A DNA stretch of 17,258 nt from Betaproteobacteria bacterium (GTDB lineage: Bacteria; Pseudomonadota; Gammaproteobacteria; Burkholderiales; SG8-39). The stretch is from NCBI GenBank assembly GCA_005884335.1, contig VBCJ01000006.1:1-17258 (forward strand). The letters are read 5' to 3'. Under the pieces are notes generated by a model, which saw only the letters and a program-made list of their open reading frames with translations, did not search any database and was not told the DNA's origin. Below, in pieces: positions 7,192 through 14,596 of the stretch. The first letter of the stretch is position 1, and the number at the start of each line of letters is the position of its first letter. Made by a program: the position numbers and the translations under genes.

Positions 7192-9240
7192 GTGGGTCAC
7201 GGTCTGGCTCTCCTTGCGCTGCTTCTCGTGCCGATCCTGTGGCAGGACATGCCCGTCGTCGGTGCCATGCGTCTTGCGTGGCTCGACGGCTACCAGGAGC
7301 TGTCTCCGCGCGAAAGGCACTCCGCGCCCGCGGTCATCGTCGCCATCGACGAGGTAAGTCTGGGCCGATTCGGTCAATGGCCGTGGCCGCGCACATTGAT
7401 TGCACAACTCATCGATAAGCTGGGCGCAGCCCGCCCCGCGGCAATCGGGGTAGACGTATTGTTTCCGGAGCCCGACCGTCTTTCCCCCGAATGGCTTGCA
7501 CCGTCGGTAGCCGAAGCCGATCCGCAATTGGCGGCGCGTCTTGCAAAACTGCAGCGCCACGATGCTGTACTCGCCGCGTCGATCAAGGCCGCTCCGGTAG
7601 TGCTGGGCATTGCAGGGCTTGAGGCTGGCAAACCTTCCGAGGCGGCGCCCCTGACTCCATCCCTGCAAAGAGGAACCGATGCGCGAGGGGCCGTGCGTCA
7701 CTATGCCTCTACCCTTCGGAGTCTCCCGGAAATCGATGCGGCCGCGAGAGGACACGGACTACTCAGCGCCGATACCGAAGCGGGCGTTGTTCGGCGCGTG
7801 CCGATGGTCGTACTTGTCGGCACAACCCCGGTGCTACCTTTGAGCCTGGAGACCCTTCGTTTGGCGAGCGGCGAACCGCTCTTTTTCGTACGAGGCGGCG
7901 CGGCCGGGGTCGAAGCAGTGGGAATCGGCGACCTGACCGTGCCCACTCAATCGGACGGACGCCTGTGGGTCCACTACACCCCACATGATGCAAGTCGATT
8001 TATCTCGGCCGCGGATGTGCTCGGCGGGAAAGTCGACCACGCTCAATTCGAGCGCAAGCTCGTGCTCGTCGGTGTTACCGGACTTGGGCTCATTGATTAT
8101 CAGACCACGCCGCTTGGCGAACGCATGCCGGGGATCGAGATTCATGCCCAGGTCCTTGAGAACGTTTTCGACGGCGCACTGTTGATGCGCCCGCGATGGG
8201 GAGCCTGGGTTGAAGGATTGGCGCTTTTCATCGTGGGCTTGGTTGTCGTCTGTTCCGTACCTCGGCTCTCGCCGGGACGTTCGACGATCCTCCTAGTTTT
8301 GCTTCTGATCACGTTGGGCGCAGCCGGCTTCGGAGCATACCGGGTTGCGGGTCTTCTGCTCGACGCTTCGGTTCCCGGGGCCGCCATCGCCTTGCTGTTC
8401 GCCGCGATGCTTGTCGAGACGCTCGCCGAGGCCAACGCCCAGAAAAAACTGCTGCAGGAGCGCCTGCAACGCGAACGCGAGGCTGCTGCGCGCCTCGCCG
8501 GCGAGCTTGACGCGGCGCGACGCATCCAGATCGGCAGCCTCCCGCGGCCCGAGTTGGCGTTCCCTGCAGAACATCGCTTCGAGATCTCCGCCGCTATGGA
8601 GCCCGCGCGCGAAGTGGGAGGGGATCTCTACGACTTCTTCATGCTCGATGCCGAACATTTGTTCTTTCTCGTAGGCGATGTTTCCGGGAAGGGCTTGCCT
8701 GCCAGCATCTTCATGGCGGTCAGTAAAGCTCTGTGCAAAAGTACGGCCCTTCGACGCGGGCGTCGGATCGATGAATTGCTCCGTGAGGCCAACGCGGAAA
8801 TCGCGCGGGAAAATCCGGAGTCCTTGTTCGTGACCGTTTTTGCGGGCGTGCTCGACGTTGTGAGCGGTCGACTGGAATATTGCAGCGCCGGACACGAACC
8901 GCCTTTCGTTCTGGCTCCTGATGGAGAGATTGCCCGGCTTGAGGAAGGCGGTGGGCCGCCGTTATGCGTGCTTGAAGGATTCTCCTACGTCGCCGCCGAG
9001 CATAGGATAGGCCGACGAGGAATTGTGTGTGTTGTGTCAGATGGGGTGACCGAGGCGATGAATCCGGCAGGTGAGCTCTACGGTGCGCGTCGGCTACGCG
9101 AGGCACTCAAGCGCGCACGGAACGCCGAGAATCCGGCGGCGCTTGTCAGTTCGATCCGTGCCGACATCGCGCAATTTGTCGGCGGAGCCGAAGCCGCAGA
9201 CGACCTCACACTCCTGGTGCTGCGCTGGAACGGACCCTAG
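7192..9240 (+). CDS. CHASE2 sensor - SpoIIE/PP2C serine phosphatase
   Basis: A membrane receptor-phosphatase of 682 residues from the GTG used here. An N-terminal helix (ALLALLLVPILW) leads into a periplasmic CHASE2 domain, about 20-335, with VIVAIDEVSLGRFGQWPWPR and AAIGVDVLFPEPDR. Three transmembrane helices lie near 340-357, 364-386 and 388-408, then a charged coiled-coil (about 409-445) and a SpoIIE/PP2C domain (about 460-680). The phosphatase metal motifs are intact: GGD (Asp478), GDVSGKG (Asp496), VSDG (Asp617) and the terminal DD (670-671). By family analogy it dephosphorylates the phospho-STAS partner when CHASE2 perceives an envelope signal. The GTG lacks a Shine-Dalgarno. The frame is open upstream to a CTG at 7087, with GGAG eight bases before it and a CTGA overlap with the previous stop, so the true start may be there. 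The 3' end overlaps the convergent OmpA gene by four bases. Confidence 0.92.
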   Translation: MGHGLALLALLLVPILWQDMPVVGAMRLAWLDGYQELSPRERHSAPAVIVAIDEVSLGRFGQWPWPRTLIAQLIDKLGAARPAAIGVDVLFPEPDRLSPEWLAPSVAEADPQLAARLAKLQRHDAVLAASIKAAPVVLGIAGLEAGKPSEAAPLTPSLQRGTDARGAVRHYASTLRSLPEIDAAARGHGLLSADTEAGVVRRVPMVVLVGTTPVLPLSLETLRLASGEPLFFVRGGAAGVEAVGIGDLTVPTQSDGRLWVHYTPHDASRFISAADVLGGKVDHAQFERKLVLVGVTGLGLIDYQTTPLGERMPGIEIHAQVLENVFDGALLMRPRWGAWVEGLALFIVGLVVVCSVPRLSPGRSTILLVLLLITLGAAGFGAYRVAGLLLDASVPGAAIALLFAAMLVETLAEANAQKKLLQERLQREREAAARLAGELDAARRIQIGSLPRPELAFPAEHRFEISAAMEPAREVGGDLYDFFMLDAEHLFFLVGDVSGKGLPASIFMAVSKALCKSTALRRGRRIDELLREANAEIARENPESLFVTVFAGVLDVVSGRLEYCSAGHEPPFVLAPDGEIARLEEGGGPPLCVLEGFSYVAAEHRIGRRGIVCVVSDGVTEAMNPAGELYGARRLREALKRARNAENPAALVSSIRADIAQFVGGAEAADDLTLLVLRWNGP

Positions 9241-9830
9241 CGGACGTTGATTTCCACTCGCCTATTCCGCGGCTCGGAAACCCCGTCGGCCGTGGGAAAC
9301 AAAGGCTCGCGTCTGCCGCGGCCAGCAGTGAGGATGCGCTCAGCGGGGATGCCCATTCCCGCCAGGATCGACTTCACGCGCTCGGCTCGCTGAAGAGAGA
9401 GCGCATCGTTGGATGGATCTGGGCCGACCAGATCGGTGTGGCCAATGACGGTAATGTCCGGCGCCTGTCTACGCGCGACCTCGGCGAACAAACCCTTTAC
9501 TTCCTGCTTCGATTGCTCGGTAAATTCGTCGTTGCCGCTCTCGAAATAGAGGGTGAAGGAAACCGGGCGCGGCGGCTGGGCCGCGAGCGCACTGCTAAAA
9601 ACGTCTTTAACTTCGCTCTGGCTTGCGGTGCCACGTTGCACACCGCCATCGGTGGTTGTCCGGGCTGTGGCGTACGCGGTATTGAGCACAGCCTTGCCCT
9701 TCTGGCCTTGGACAACGACTGTTCCGACTTTGCCCTCCTTGTCCGGCAACAGCACAACCAAGTCCTGGCTCGGTGTGGCGCAGCCCCCCAGTACAAGTGA
9801 CGCGATCAGCGCAGCGTAGTGCCGGCGCAT
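9237..9830 (-). CDS. OmpA-domain outer membrane lipoprotein
   Basis: A 197-residue lipoprotein precursor. The N-terminus MRRHYAALIASLVLGGC ends in a lipobox with Cys17. The next residue is Ala rather than Asp, so outer-membrane sorting is expected. A linker of about 70 residues leads to an OmpA/MotB-like peptidoglycan-binding domain (about 90-197), with VSFTLYFESGNDEFT, VIGHTDLVG and LSLQRAERVKSIL. The ending NRRVEINVR carries the arginine typical of diaminopimelate recognition. It therefore links outer membrane to cell wall. It lies 17 bases after the FecR gene, both read toward the CHASE2-SpoIIE gene, with which it overlaps tail to tail by four bases. Its function in signalling is inference from this arrangement. 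Confidence 0.9.
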   Translation of the reverse strand: MRRHYAALIASLVLGGCATPSQDLVVLLPDKEGKVGTVVVQGQKGKAVLNTAYATARTTTDGGVQRGTASQSEVKDVFSSALAAQPPRPVSFTLYFESGNDEFTEQSKQEVKGLFAEVARRQAPDITVIGHTDLVGPDPSNDALSLQRAERVKSILAGMGIPAERILTAGRGRREPLFPTADGVSEPRNRRVEINVR

Positions 9831-9847
9831 GAGGTCGTTTTAGGGCT

Positions 9848-10303
9848 TTAGTCGCCGGAGCGAACGAGGAACTCGGTTCCGCGCACCCCGAGTATGGAAG
9901 AAGGAGTCTTCACTTTCATTGCATCGGGAGACTGCTTGGCTATTTTCCCAGACACCACCGACAGAGTTCCCTTGCGGAGAGAGGATTCGAAAGCCCCTTC
10001 GTGCGTAGTCGAGTTGAACGCGTATCGCTCGATGGCAAGCACGCTGTTGGGGCCGACGGATAGGAGCGAATTGTCGACGAAGGCAATACCGGCCGATCCG
10101 TCCGCTCCGGTCACGACGGTGTCGGTCGCCTGCAGATGCGTTCCTACGCGCGCTGGGAGGCGCTGGCCGCTGCGCTCCAGATAGACCGACCCTCTGGCGA
10201 CCCTGAACTGGGCTATGTCATTTGCCCAGCTTGCAATCGGCGCAATGGTGAACGCGCACATAAGGAGAAATCGGCGAAGGACGATTAAACGCGTTGATTG
10301 CAT
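9848..10303 (-). CDS. Secreted FecR-domain protein
   Basis: A 151-residue protein with a probable Sec signal peptide (RRFLLMCAFTIAPIASWA, cleavage near residue 27) and then a single FecR domain. The domain is visible as FRVARGSVYLERSGQRLPARVG, TVVTGADGSAGIAF, LLSVGPNSVLAIERY and the closing VKTPSSILGVRGTEFLVR. Unlike the iron-signalling FecR anti-sigma regulator, it has no cytoplasmic anti-sigma segment or transmembrane helix, so it should be periplasmic and probably does not act on a sigma factor directly. A good Shine-Dalgarno (GGGGAG, 10309-10314, minus strand) lies five bases before the ATG. It is the first gene of a two-gene unit with the OmpA lipoprotein. FecR-OmpA-CHASE2 neighbourhoods are, as I recall, recurrent in proteobacteria. 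The ligand is unknown. Confidence 0.87.
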   Translation of the reverse strand: MQSTRLIVLRRFLLMCAFTIAPIASWANDIAQFRVARGSVYLERSGQRLPARVGTHLQATDTVVTGADGSAGIAFVDNSLLSVGPNSVLAIERYAFNSTTHEGAFESSLRKGTLSVVSGKIAKQSPDAMKVKTPSSILGVRGTEFLVRSGD

Positions 10304-10377
10304 AATGACTCCCCAATAATTGGCCGCCTTGCAATTCCGGAGGTGGCTAGGGCCTTCGAGGACGCTTTGTTCCTATC

Positions 10378-10383
10378 TATAAT
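10378..10383 (+). promoter_or_regulatory. Candidate -10 box before the HATPase gene
   Basis: A perfect TATAAT lies 35 bases before the ATG at 10419, in the 115-base gap divergent from the FecR gene. The -35 region is poor (TTCGAG at 17-base spacing). Transcription would start near 10390, giving a leader of about 30 bases, so the ATPase gene may be expressed separately from the STAS-phosphatase unit. Confidence 0.4.
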
Positions 10384-10418
10384 AGCCCAAACGGCCTTCT
10401 TCCGGTTCATCCCCGTCA

Positions 10419-10847
10419 ATGGCTAACACCCCGCTTGCCCGGTTTCCAGCCAGGATGGATTCCATGGCGGAAATCCGGTCCTTTGTTGAGCACGCGTGCA
10501 CCACGGCCGGGATAGGTCGGGAAGATTGCCTGAAGCTCCTCCTGATCGTCGAGGAATTATTCACGAACACGGTCACCCACGGCTATCGCGAGGAAAGCGA
10601 ATCCCCAGTCTGGATCGCATTCGATCCCTGCGATACGGGATTTACCTTGCGCTACGAGGACGCAGCCCCGCCGCACAATCCGTTCGGCGAATATCGCCCC
10701 ACGGATACCGCCGTCCTAATCGCTCAGCAACCGGTGGGTGGTCTCGGCCTAAAACTAATTAGATCGCTTGCCACGGACGCGGGCTACAGCCGCGAAGGCG
10801 AGCGTAACTGCATCCGGATTACGTTCGCAATACGGGCCCGCAGTTGA
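10419..10847 (+). CDS. RsbW/SpoIIAB-like ATP-binding anti-sigma regulator (HATPase)
   Basis: A 142-residue single-domain GHKL ATPase of the serine-kinase anti-sigma type. The N box is EELFTNTVTHGY, with Glu46 and Asn50 in place to bind Mg-ATP. The G1-like region contains Asp81 in YEDAAPPHNPF, and the G2 loop is GGLGLKLI at 107-114. Such proteins bind a sigma factor or another target and phosphorylate a STAS antagonist to free themselves. It has no HisKA domain, so it is not a two-component kinase. The start has no clear Shine-Dalgarno; an in-frame ATG at 10455 is an alternative that keeps the domain. It lies at the far end of the cluster holding the STAS protein and SpoIIE phosphatase, its expected substrate and that substrate's phosphatase. 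No sigma factor gene is adjacent. The next gene, thiC, is under its own riboswitch. Confidence 0.88.
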   Translation: MANTPLARFPARMDSMAEIRSFVEHACTTAGIGREDCLKLLLIVEELFTNTVTHGYREESESPVWIAFDPCDTGFTLRYEDAAPPHNPFGEYRPTDTAVLIAQQPVGGLGLKLIRSLATDAGYSREGERNCIRITFAIRARS

Positions 10848-10852
10848 TACGC

Positions 10853-10882
10853 TTGCCAACCCCCCACCGCTTGGAGTAAGGT
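10853..10882 (+). promoter_or_regulatory. Weak candidate promoter for thiC
   Basis: TTGCCA at 10853-10858 and TAAGGT at 10877-10882 are separated by 18 bases and would start transcription just before the riboswitch (from 10892). The position fits but the -10 match is poor (3/6). Confidence 0.25.
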
Positions 10883-10891
10883 CCCTCAGAG

Positions 10892-10985
10892 CAACGTAGG
10901 GGTCCTGACCGAGCGAACTTGCCTGGGCGGGTGAGAGCAAACCCTTCGAACCTGATGCGGATAATGCCGCCGCAGGGAAGCGTTG
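10892..10985 (+). ncRNA. TPP riboswitch aptamer (THI element)
   Basis: A thiamine pyrophosphate-binding RNA in the thiC leader. The closing stem P1 is CAACG (10892-10896) with CGTTG (10981-10985). The P2 strands are GGGGT (10899-10903) and ACCC (10941-10944). The conserved TGAGA of the pyrimidine-sensor arm is at 10932-10936. The helix with CTGATGCGG and the ATAATGCCGC segment form the pyrophosphate-sensor arm, ending in the invariant GCAGGGAA (10972-10979). The element lies 48 bases before the thiC ATG, as expected for cis control of thiamine synthesis. Folding of the downstream expression platform is described in a separate entry. Confidence 0.95.
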
Positions 10986-10999
10986 AACGGCTGGTCCTT

Positions 11000-11031
11000 C
11001 GCTCCCCTGCGGTCTGTGCGTGAGAGGAGCG
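11000..11031 (+). promoter_or_regulatory. Riboswitch expression platform hiding the thiC Shine-Dalgarno
   Basis: Bases 11000-11008 (CGCTCCCCT) can pair with 11023-11031 (AGAGGAGCG) at eight of nine positions. This would bury the thiC ribosome binding site (GAGGAG, 11024-11029). The same 11000-11008 strand can instead pair at eight of nine positions with 10974-10982 (AGGGAAGCG), the 3' edge of the aptamer. The two pairings exclude each other. Ligand binding, which locks 10974-10982 in the aptamer, would therefore favour the closed ribosome site. This is inferred from base pairing alone. Confidence 0.65.
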
Positions 11032-11033
11032 CC

Positions 11034-12905
<1,872 letters not shown>

Positions 12906-12968
12906 GGCATCGAGATCACGCGATGAACTAGGCTCGTCACCGCTTCTGGCGGTTTCCGTTAGAATTTT

Positions 12969-12997
12969 AAGGCGGCAGTTCCTGCCGCCTTTTATTT
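12969..12997 (+). terminator. Hairpin terminator after thiC, in the uppP leader
   Basis: A perfect 10-base-pair stem, 12969-12978 (AAGGCGGCAG) with 12982-12991 (CTGCCGCCTT), closes a three-base TTC loop and is followed by TTATTTT. It lies 63 bases after the thiC stop and only 10 bases before the uppP ribosome binding site. TAGAAT at 12960-12965 just upstream resembles a -10 box without a good -35. Confidence 0.75.
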
Positions 12998-13009
12998 TCT
13001 GGAGACGCA

Positions 13010-13834
13010 ATGGAGCTCGCGTTGCTCGCAAAGGCTTTCATCCTCGGTGTCGTGGAGGGCCTGACCGAGTTTCTGCCGATCTCGTCGACCGGACACCTGA
13101 TCCTCGTCGGCGACCTGCTCGGCTTCACCGATGAGAAGGCAAAGGTATTCGAGATCGTGATCCAGACCGGCGCGATGTTCGCCATCGTCTGGGAATACCG
13201 TGAGCGGTTCGGGCGCGTGCTGGCAGGCCTCGCCACCGATCGCGCCGCGCAGCGTTTCGCGCTTAATCTCCTTGTCGCTTTCACTCCTGCCGCGGTGCTG
13301 GGCCTCGCGTTCAGCAAGCTGATCAAGACCTATCTTTTCCACGCCGTGCCCGTTGCGCTCGCGTTCATCGTCGGAGCTTTCATCATTCTTTGGGTGGAAA
13401 GACGTCGACGCGCCGCCGTGATTCAAAGCGTGGACGAAATGACCTGGAAAGACGCATTGAAAGTCGGTATTGCCCAGTCGTTCGCGCTGATCCCCGGTAC
13501 TTCACGCTCGGGAGCGACCATCATCGGCGGGATGCTGTTCGGACTTTCGCGGCGCGCGGCGACGGAATTTTCCTTTTTCCTGGCCGTGCCGACGCTCGTG
13601 GCAGCCGGCGCATACGATTTCTGGAAGAACCGCGCGCTCTTCGATTCGGGCGATGTAGGGATGTTCGCGGTCGGCTCCGCCGCAGCGTTCGTCTCCGCTT
13701 TCCTCTGCGTACGTTGGCTGCTACGCTACATTGCCACGCATGACTTCACGCCGTTCGCCTGGTACCGGATCGCTTTCGGCGTGGCGGTGCTCGTTACAGC
13801 CTACGCGGAAGTCGTCAATTGGTCGGTAGGATAA
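13010..13834 (+). CDS. uppP: Undecaprenyl-diphosphate phosphatase
   Basis: An integral membrane phosphatase of the BacA/UppP family. It recycles undecaprenyl diphosphate to the monophosphate carrier for peptidoglycan and LPS O-chain synthesis, and confers bacitracin tolerance. The 274-residue length is standard. The two signature motifs are present: EGLTEFLPISSTGHLILV near residues 16-33 and PGTSRSGATI at 162-171, with Ser and Arg of the active site intact. About seven or eight hydrophobic helices follow the known fold. A good GGAG (13001-13004) lies five bases before the ATG. The gene follows a strong hairpin after thiC, so it is likely transcribed from its own promoter or by read-through. 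It runs tail to tail with the rhodanese gene, 34 bases apart. Confidence 0.97.
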   Translation: MELALLAKAFILGVVEGLTEFLPISSTGHLILVGDLLGFTDEKAKVFEIVIQTGAMFAIVWEYRERFGRVLAGLATDRAAQRFALNLLVAFTPAAVLGLAFSKLIKTYLFHAVPVALAFIVGAFIILWVERRRRAAVIQSVDEMTWKDALKVGIAQSFALIPGTSRSGATIIGGMLFGLSRRAATEFSFFLAVPTLVAAGAYDFWKNRALFDSGDVGMFAVGSAAAFVSAFLCVRWLLRYIATHDFTPFAWYRIAFGVAVLVTAYAEVVNWSVG

Positions 13835-13868
13835 CCCAGAAGGAAGCCAGTCGAGCTGTCGGCGCAGG

Positions 13869-14330
13869 TCAGCCCTGGACCCAGGGTAAGCCGGCAAATC
13901 GCCAGCCGCCGACCGTGCCGCGATGGCCGTGCGGATCCTTCTCGCCTTCGAATCCCTCGAGTACGTTGTAGGAGTTGGGATAACCGGCTTGGGTTGCCGC
14001 TGCTGCAGCGTGGTGGGAGCGTGCTCCGGAGCGGCACAAGAACATTACCGGTGCTTCGGTCTTCGCCACGCGCGCCTGGAGCTGCTCGAGGAACCGCGGA
14101 TTGCGTTGGCCGCTCGGGTACGTGTTCCATTCGATCAATACCGATTCAGGAATATGACCGACATAGTCCCACTCGGCCTGGGTGCGCACGTCGACCAGTT
14201 TCGCTTCCGGGTCATTTTGCATCAACGCGTGCGCTTCGAGTGGCAGCAACGCTCCAGCGTAAGGTAGATTCATCGCCTCAGCTCGCTGTTTGGCCTGGGC
14301 GAGGATGCTCTCGACGGAGTCTTTCTTCAT
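13869..14330 (-). CDS. Single-domain rhodanese-like sulfurtransferase
   Basis: A 153-residue cytoplasmic protein with one rhodanese domain, expected to carry sulfane sulfur on a cysteine. VDVRTQAEWDYVGHIPES (46-63) is the standard N-terminal motif. The active-site loop is CRSGARS with the catalytic Cys99, followed by HHAAAAATQAGY and YNVLEGFEGE. The C-terminal tail, with WRFAGLPWVQG, resembles betaproteobacterial homologues. No signal peptide is seen. The sulfur donor, the acceptor and the physiological role are not evident; thiamine or sulfur metabolism cannot be concluded from distance to thiC. It is transcribed away from glnA, and the shared 266-base gap holds the glnA control region. No strong Shine-Dalgarno precedes its ATG. 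Confidence 0.92.
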   Translation of the reverse strand: MKKDSVESILAQAKQRAEAMNLPYAGALLPLEAHALMQNDPEAKLVDVRTQAEWDYVGHIPESVLIEWNTYPSGQRNPRFLEQLQARVAKTEAPVMFLCRSGARSHHAAAAATQAGYPNSYNVLEGFEGEKDPHGHRGTVGGWRFAGLPWVQG

Positions 14331-14394
14331 GATGAGATTCGGTAGTCACGCGATATACATAGTTTAGCTCCATGCGAAGCGGTAGGAGTTGATT

Positions 14395-14411
14395 CGCACC
14401 GACGCGGTGCG
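14395..14411. promoter_or_regulatory. NtrC-type enhancer dyad, distal
   Basis: CGCACC, five bases, GGTGCG: a perfect inverted repeat matching the NtrC operator TGCACC-N5-GGTGCA at 10 of 12 arm positions. Its centre is about 130 bases before the predicted glnA sigma-54 start. Confidence 0.7.
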
Positions 14412-14425
14412 CATAATGACTGCTT

Positions 14426-14442
14426 TGCGCCGGTTTGGTGCG
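14426..14442. promoter_or_regulatory. NtrC-type enhancer dyad, proximal
   Basis: TGCGCC, five bases, GGTGCG also fits the NtrC operator at 10 of 12 arm positions. Its centre is 31 bases (about three helical turns) from the distal dyad and about 99 bases before the predicted start, close to the spacing known at enterobacterial glnA. Confidence 0.72.
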
Positions 14443-14506
14443 CCAGCCCCCTAAATCGCTTCGAGTGCTCTCTTATGGCACAATGGCCTGCCTTTTTTGC
14501 GCCGGA

Positions 14507-14522
14507 TGGCATGGAATCTGCA
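14507..14522 (+). promoter_or_regulatory. Sigma-54 (-24/-12) promoter of glnA
   Basis: TGGCATGGAATCTGCA carries the GG and GC dinucleotides with the required ten-base separation (14508-14509 and 14520-14521). It matches TGGCAC-N5-TTGCA closely. Transcription would start near 14533, giving a leader of about 64 bases to the glnA ATG. Two NtrC dyads lie upstream, so nitrogen limitation should activate it. Confidence 0.78.
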
Positions 14523-14596
14523 GAGATTCCATCGACCTAGCGCTCTGTTTCCCTTCATAAGCCCACCAACAATCCGCAACCCGAGGAGATCCTGCA

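Noticed and set aside
10983..11033. TTG start at 10983 adding 17 residues to ThiC
   Set aside because: The codon lies in the closing stem of the TPP riboswitch, and the ATG at 11034 has a GAGGAG ribosome site and the family N-terminus.
14476..14491. Second sigma-54-like element, TGGCAC with a following CTGCC
   Set aside because: GG and GC are separated by 11 rather than 10 bases, which is normally not functional; the correctly spaced site is at 14507-14522.
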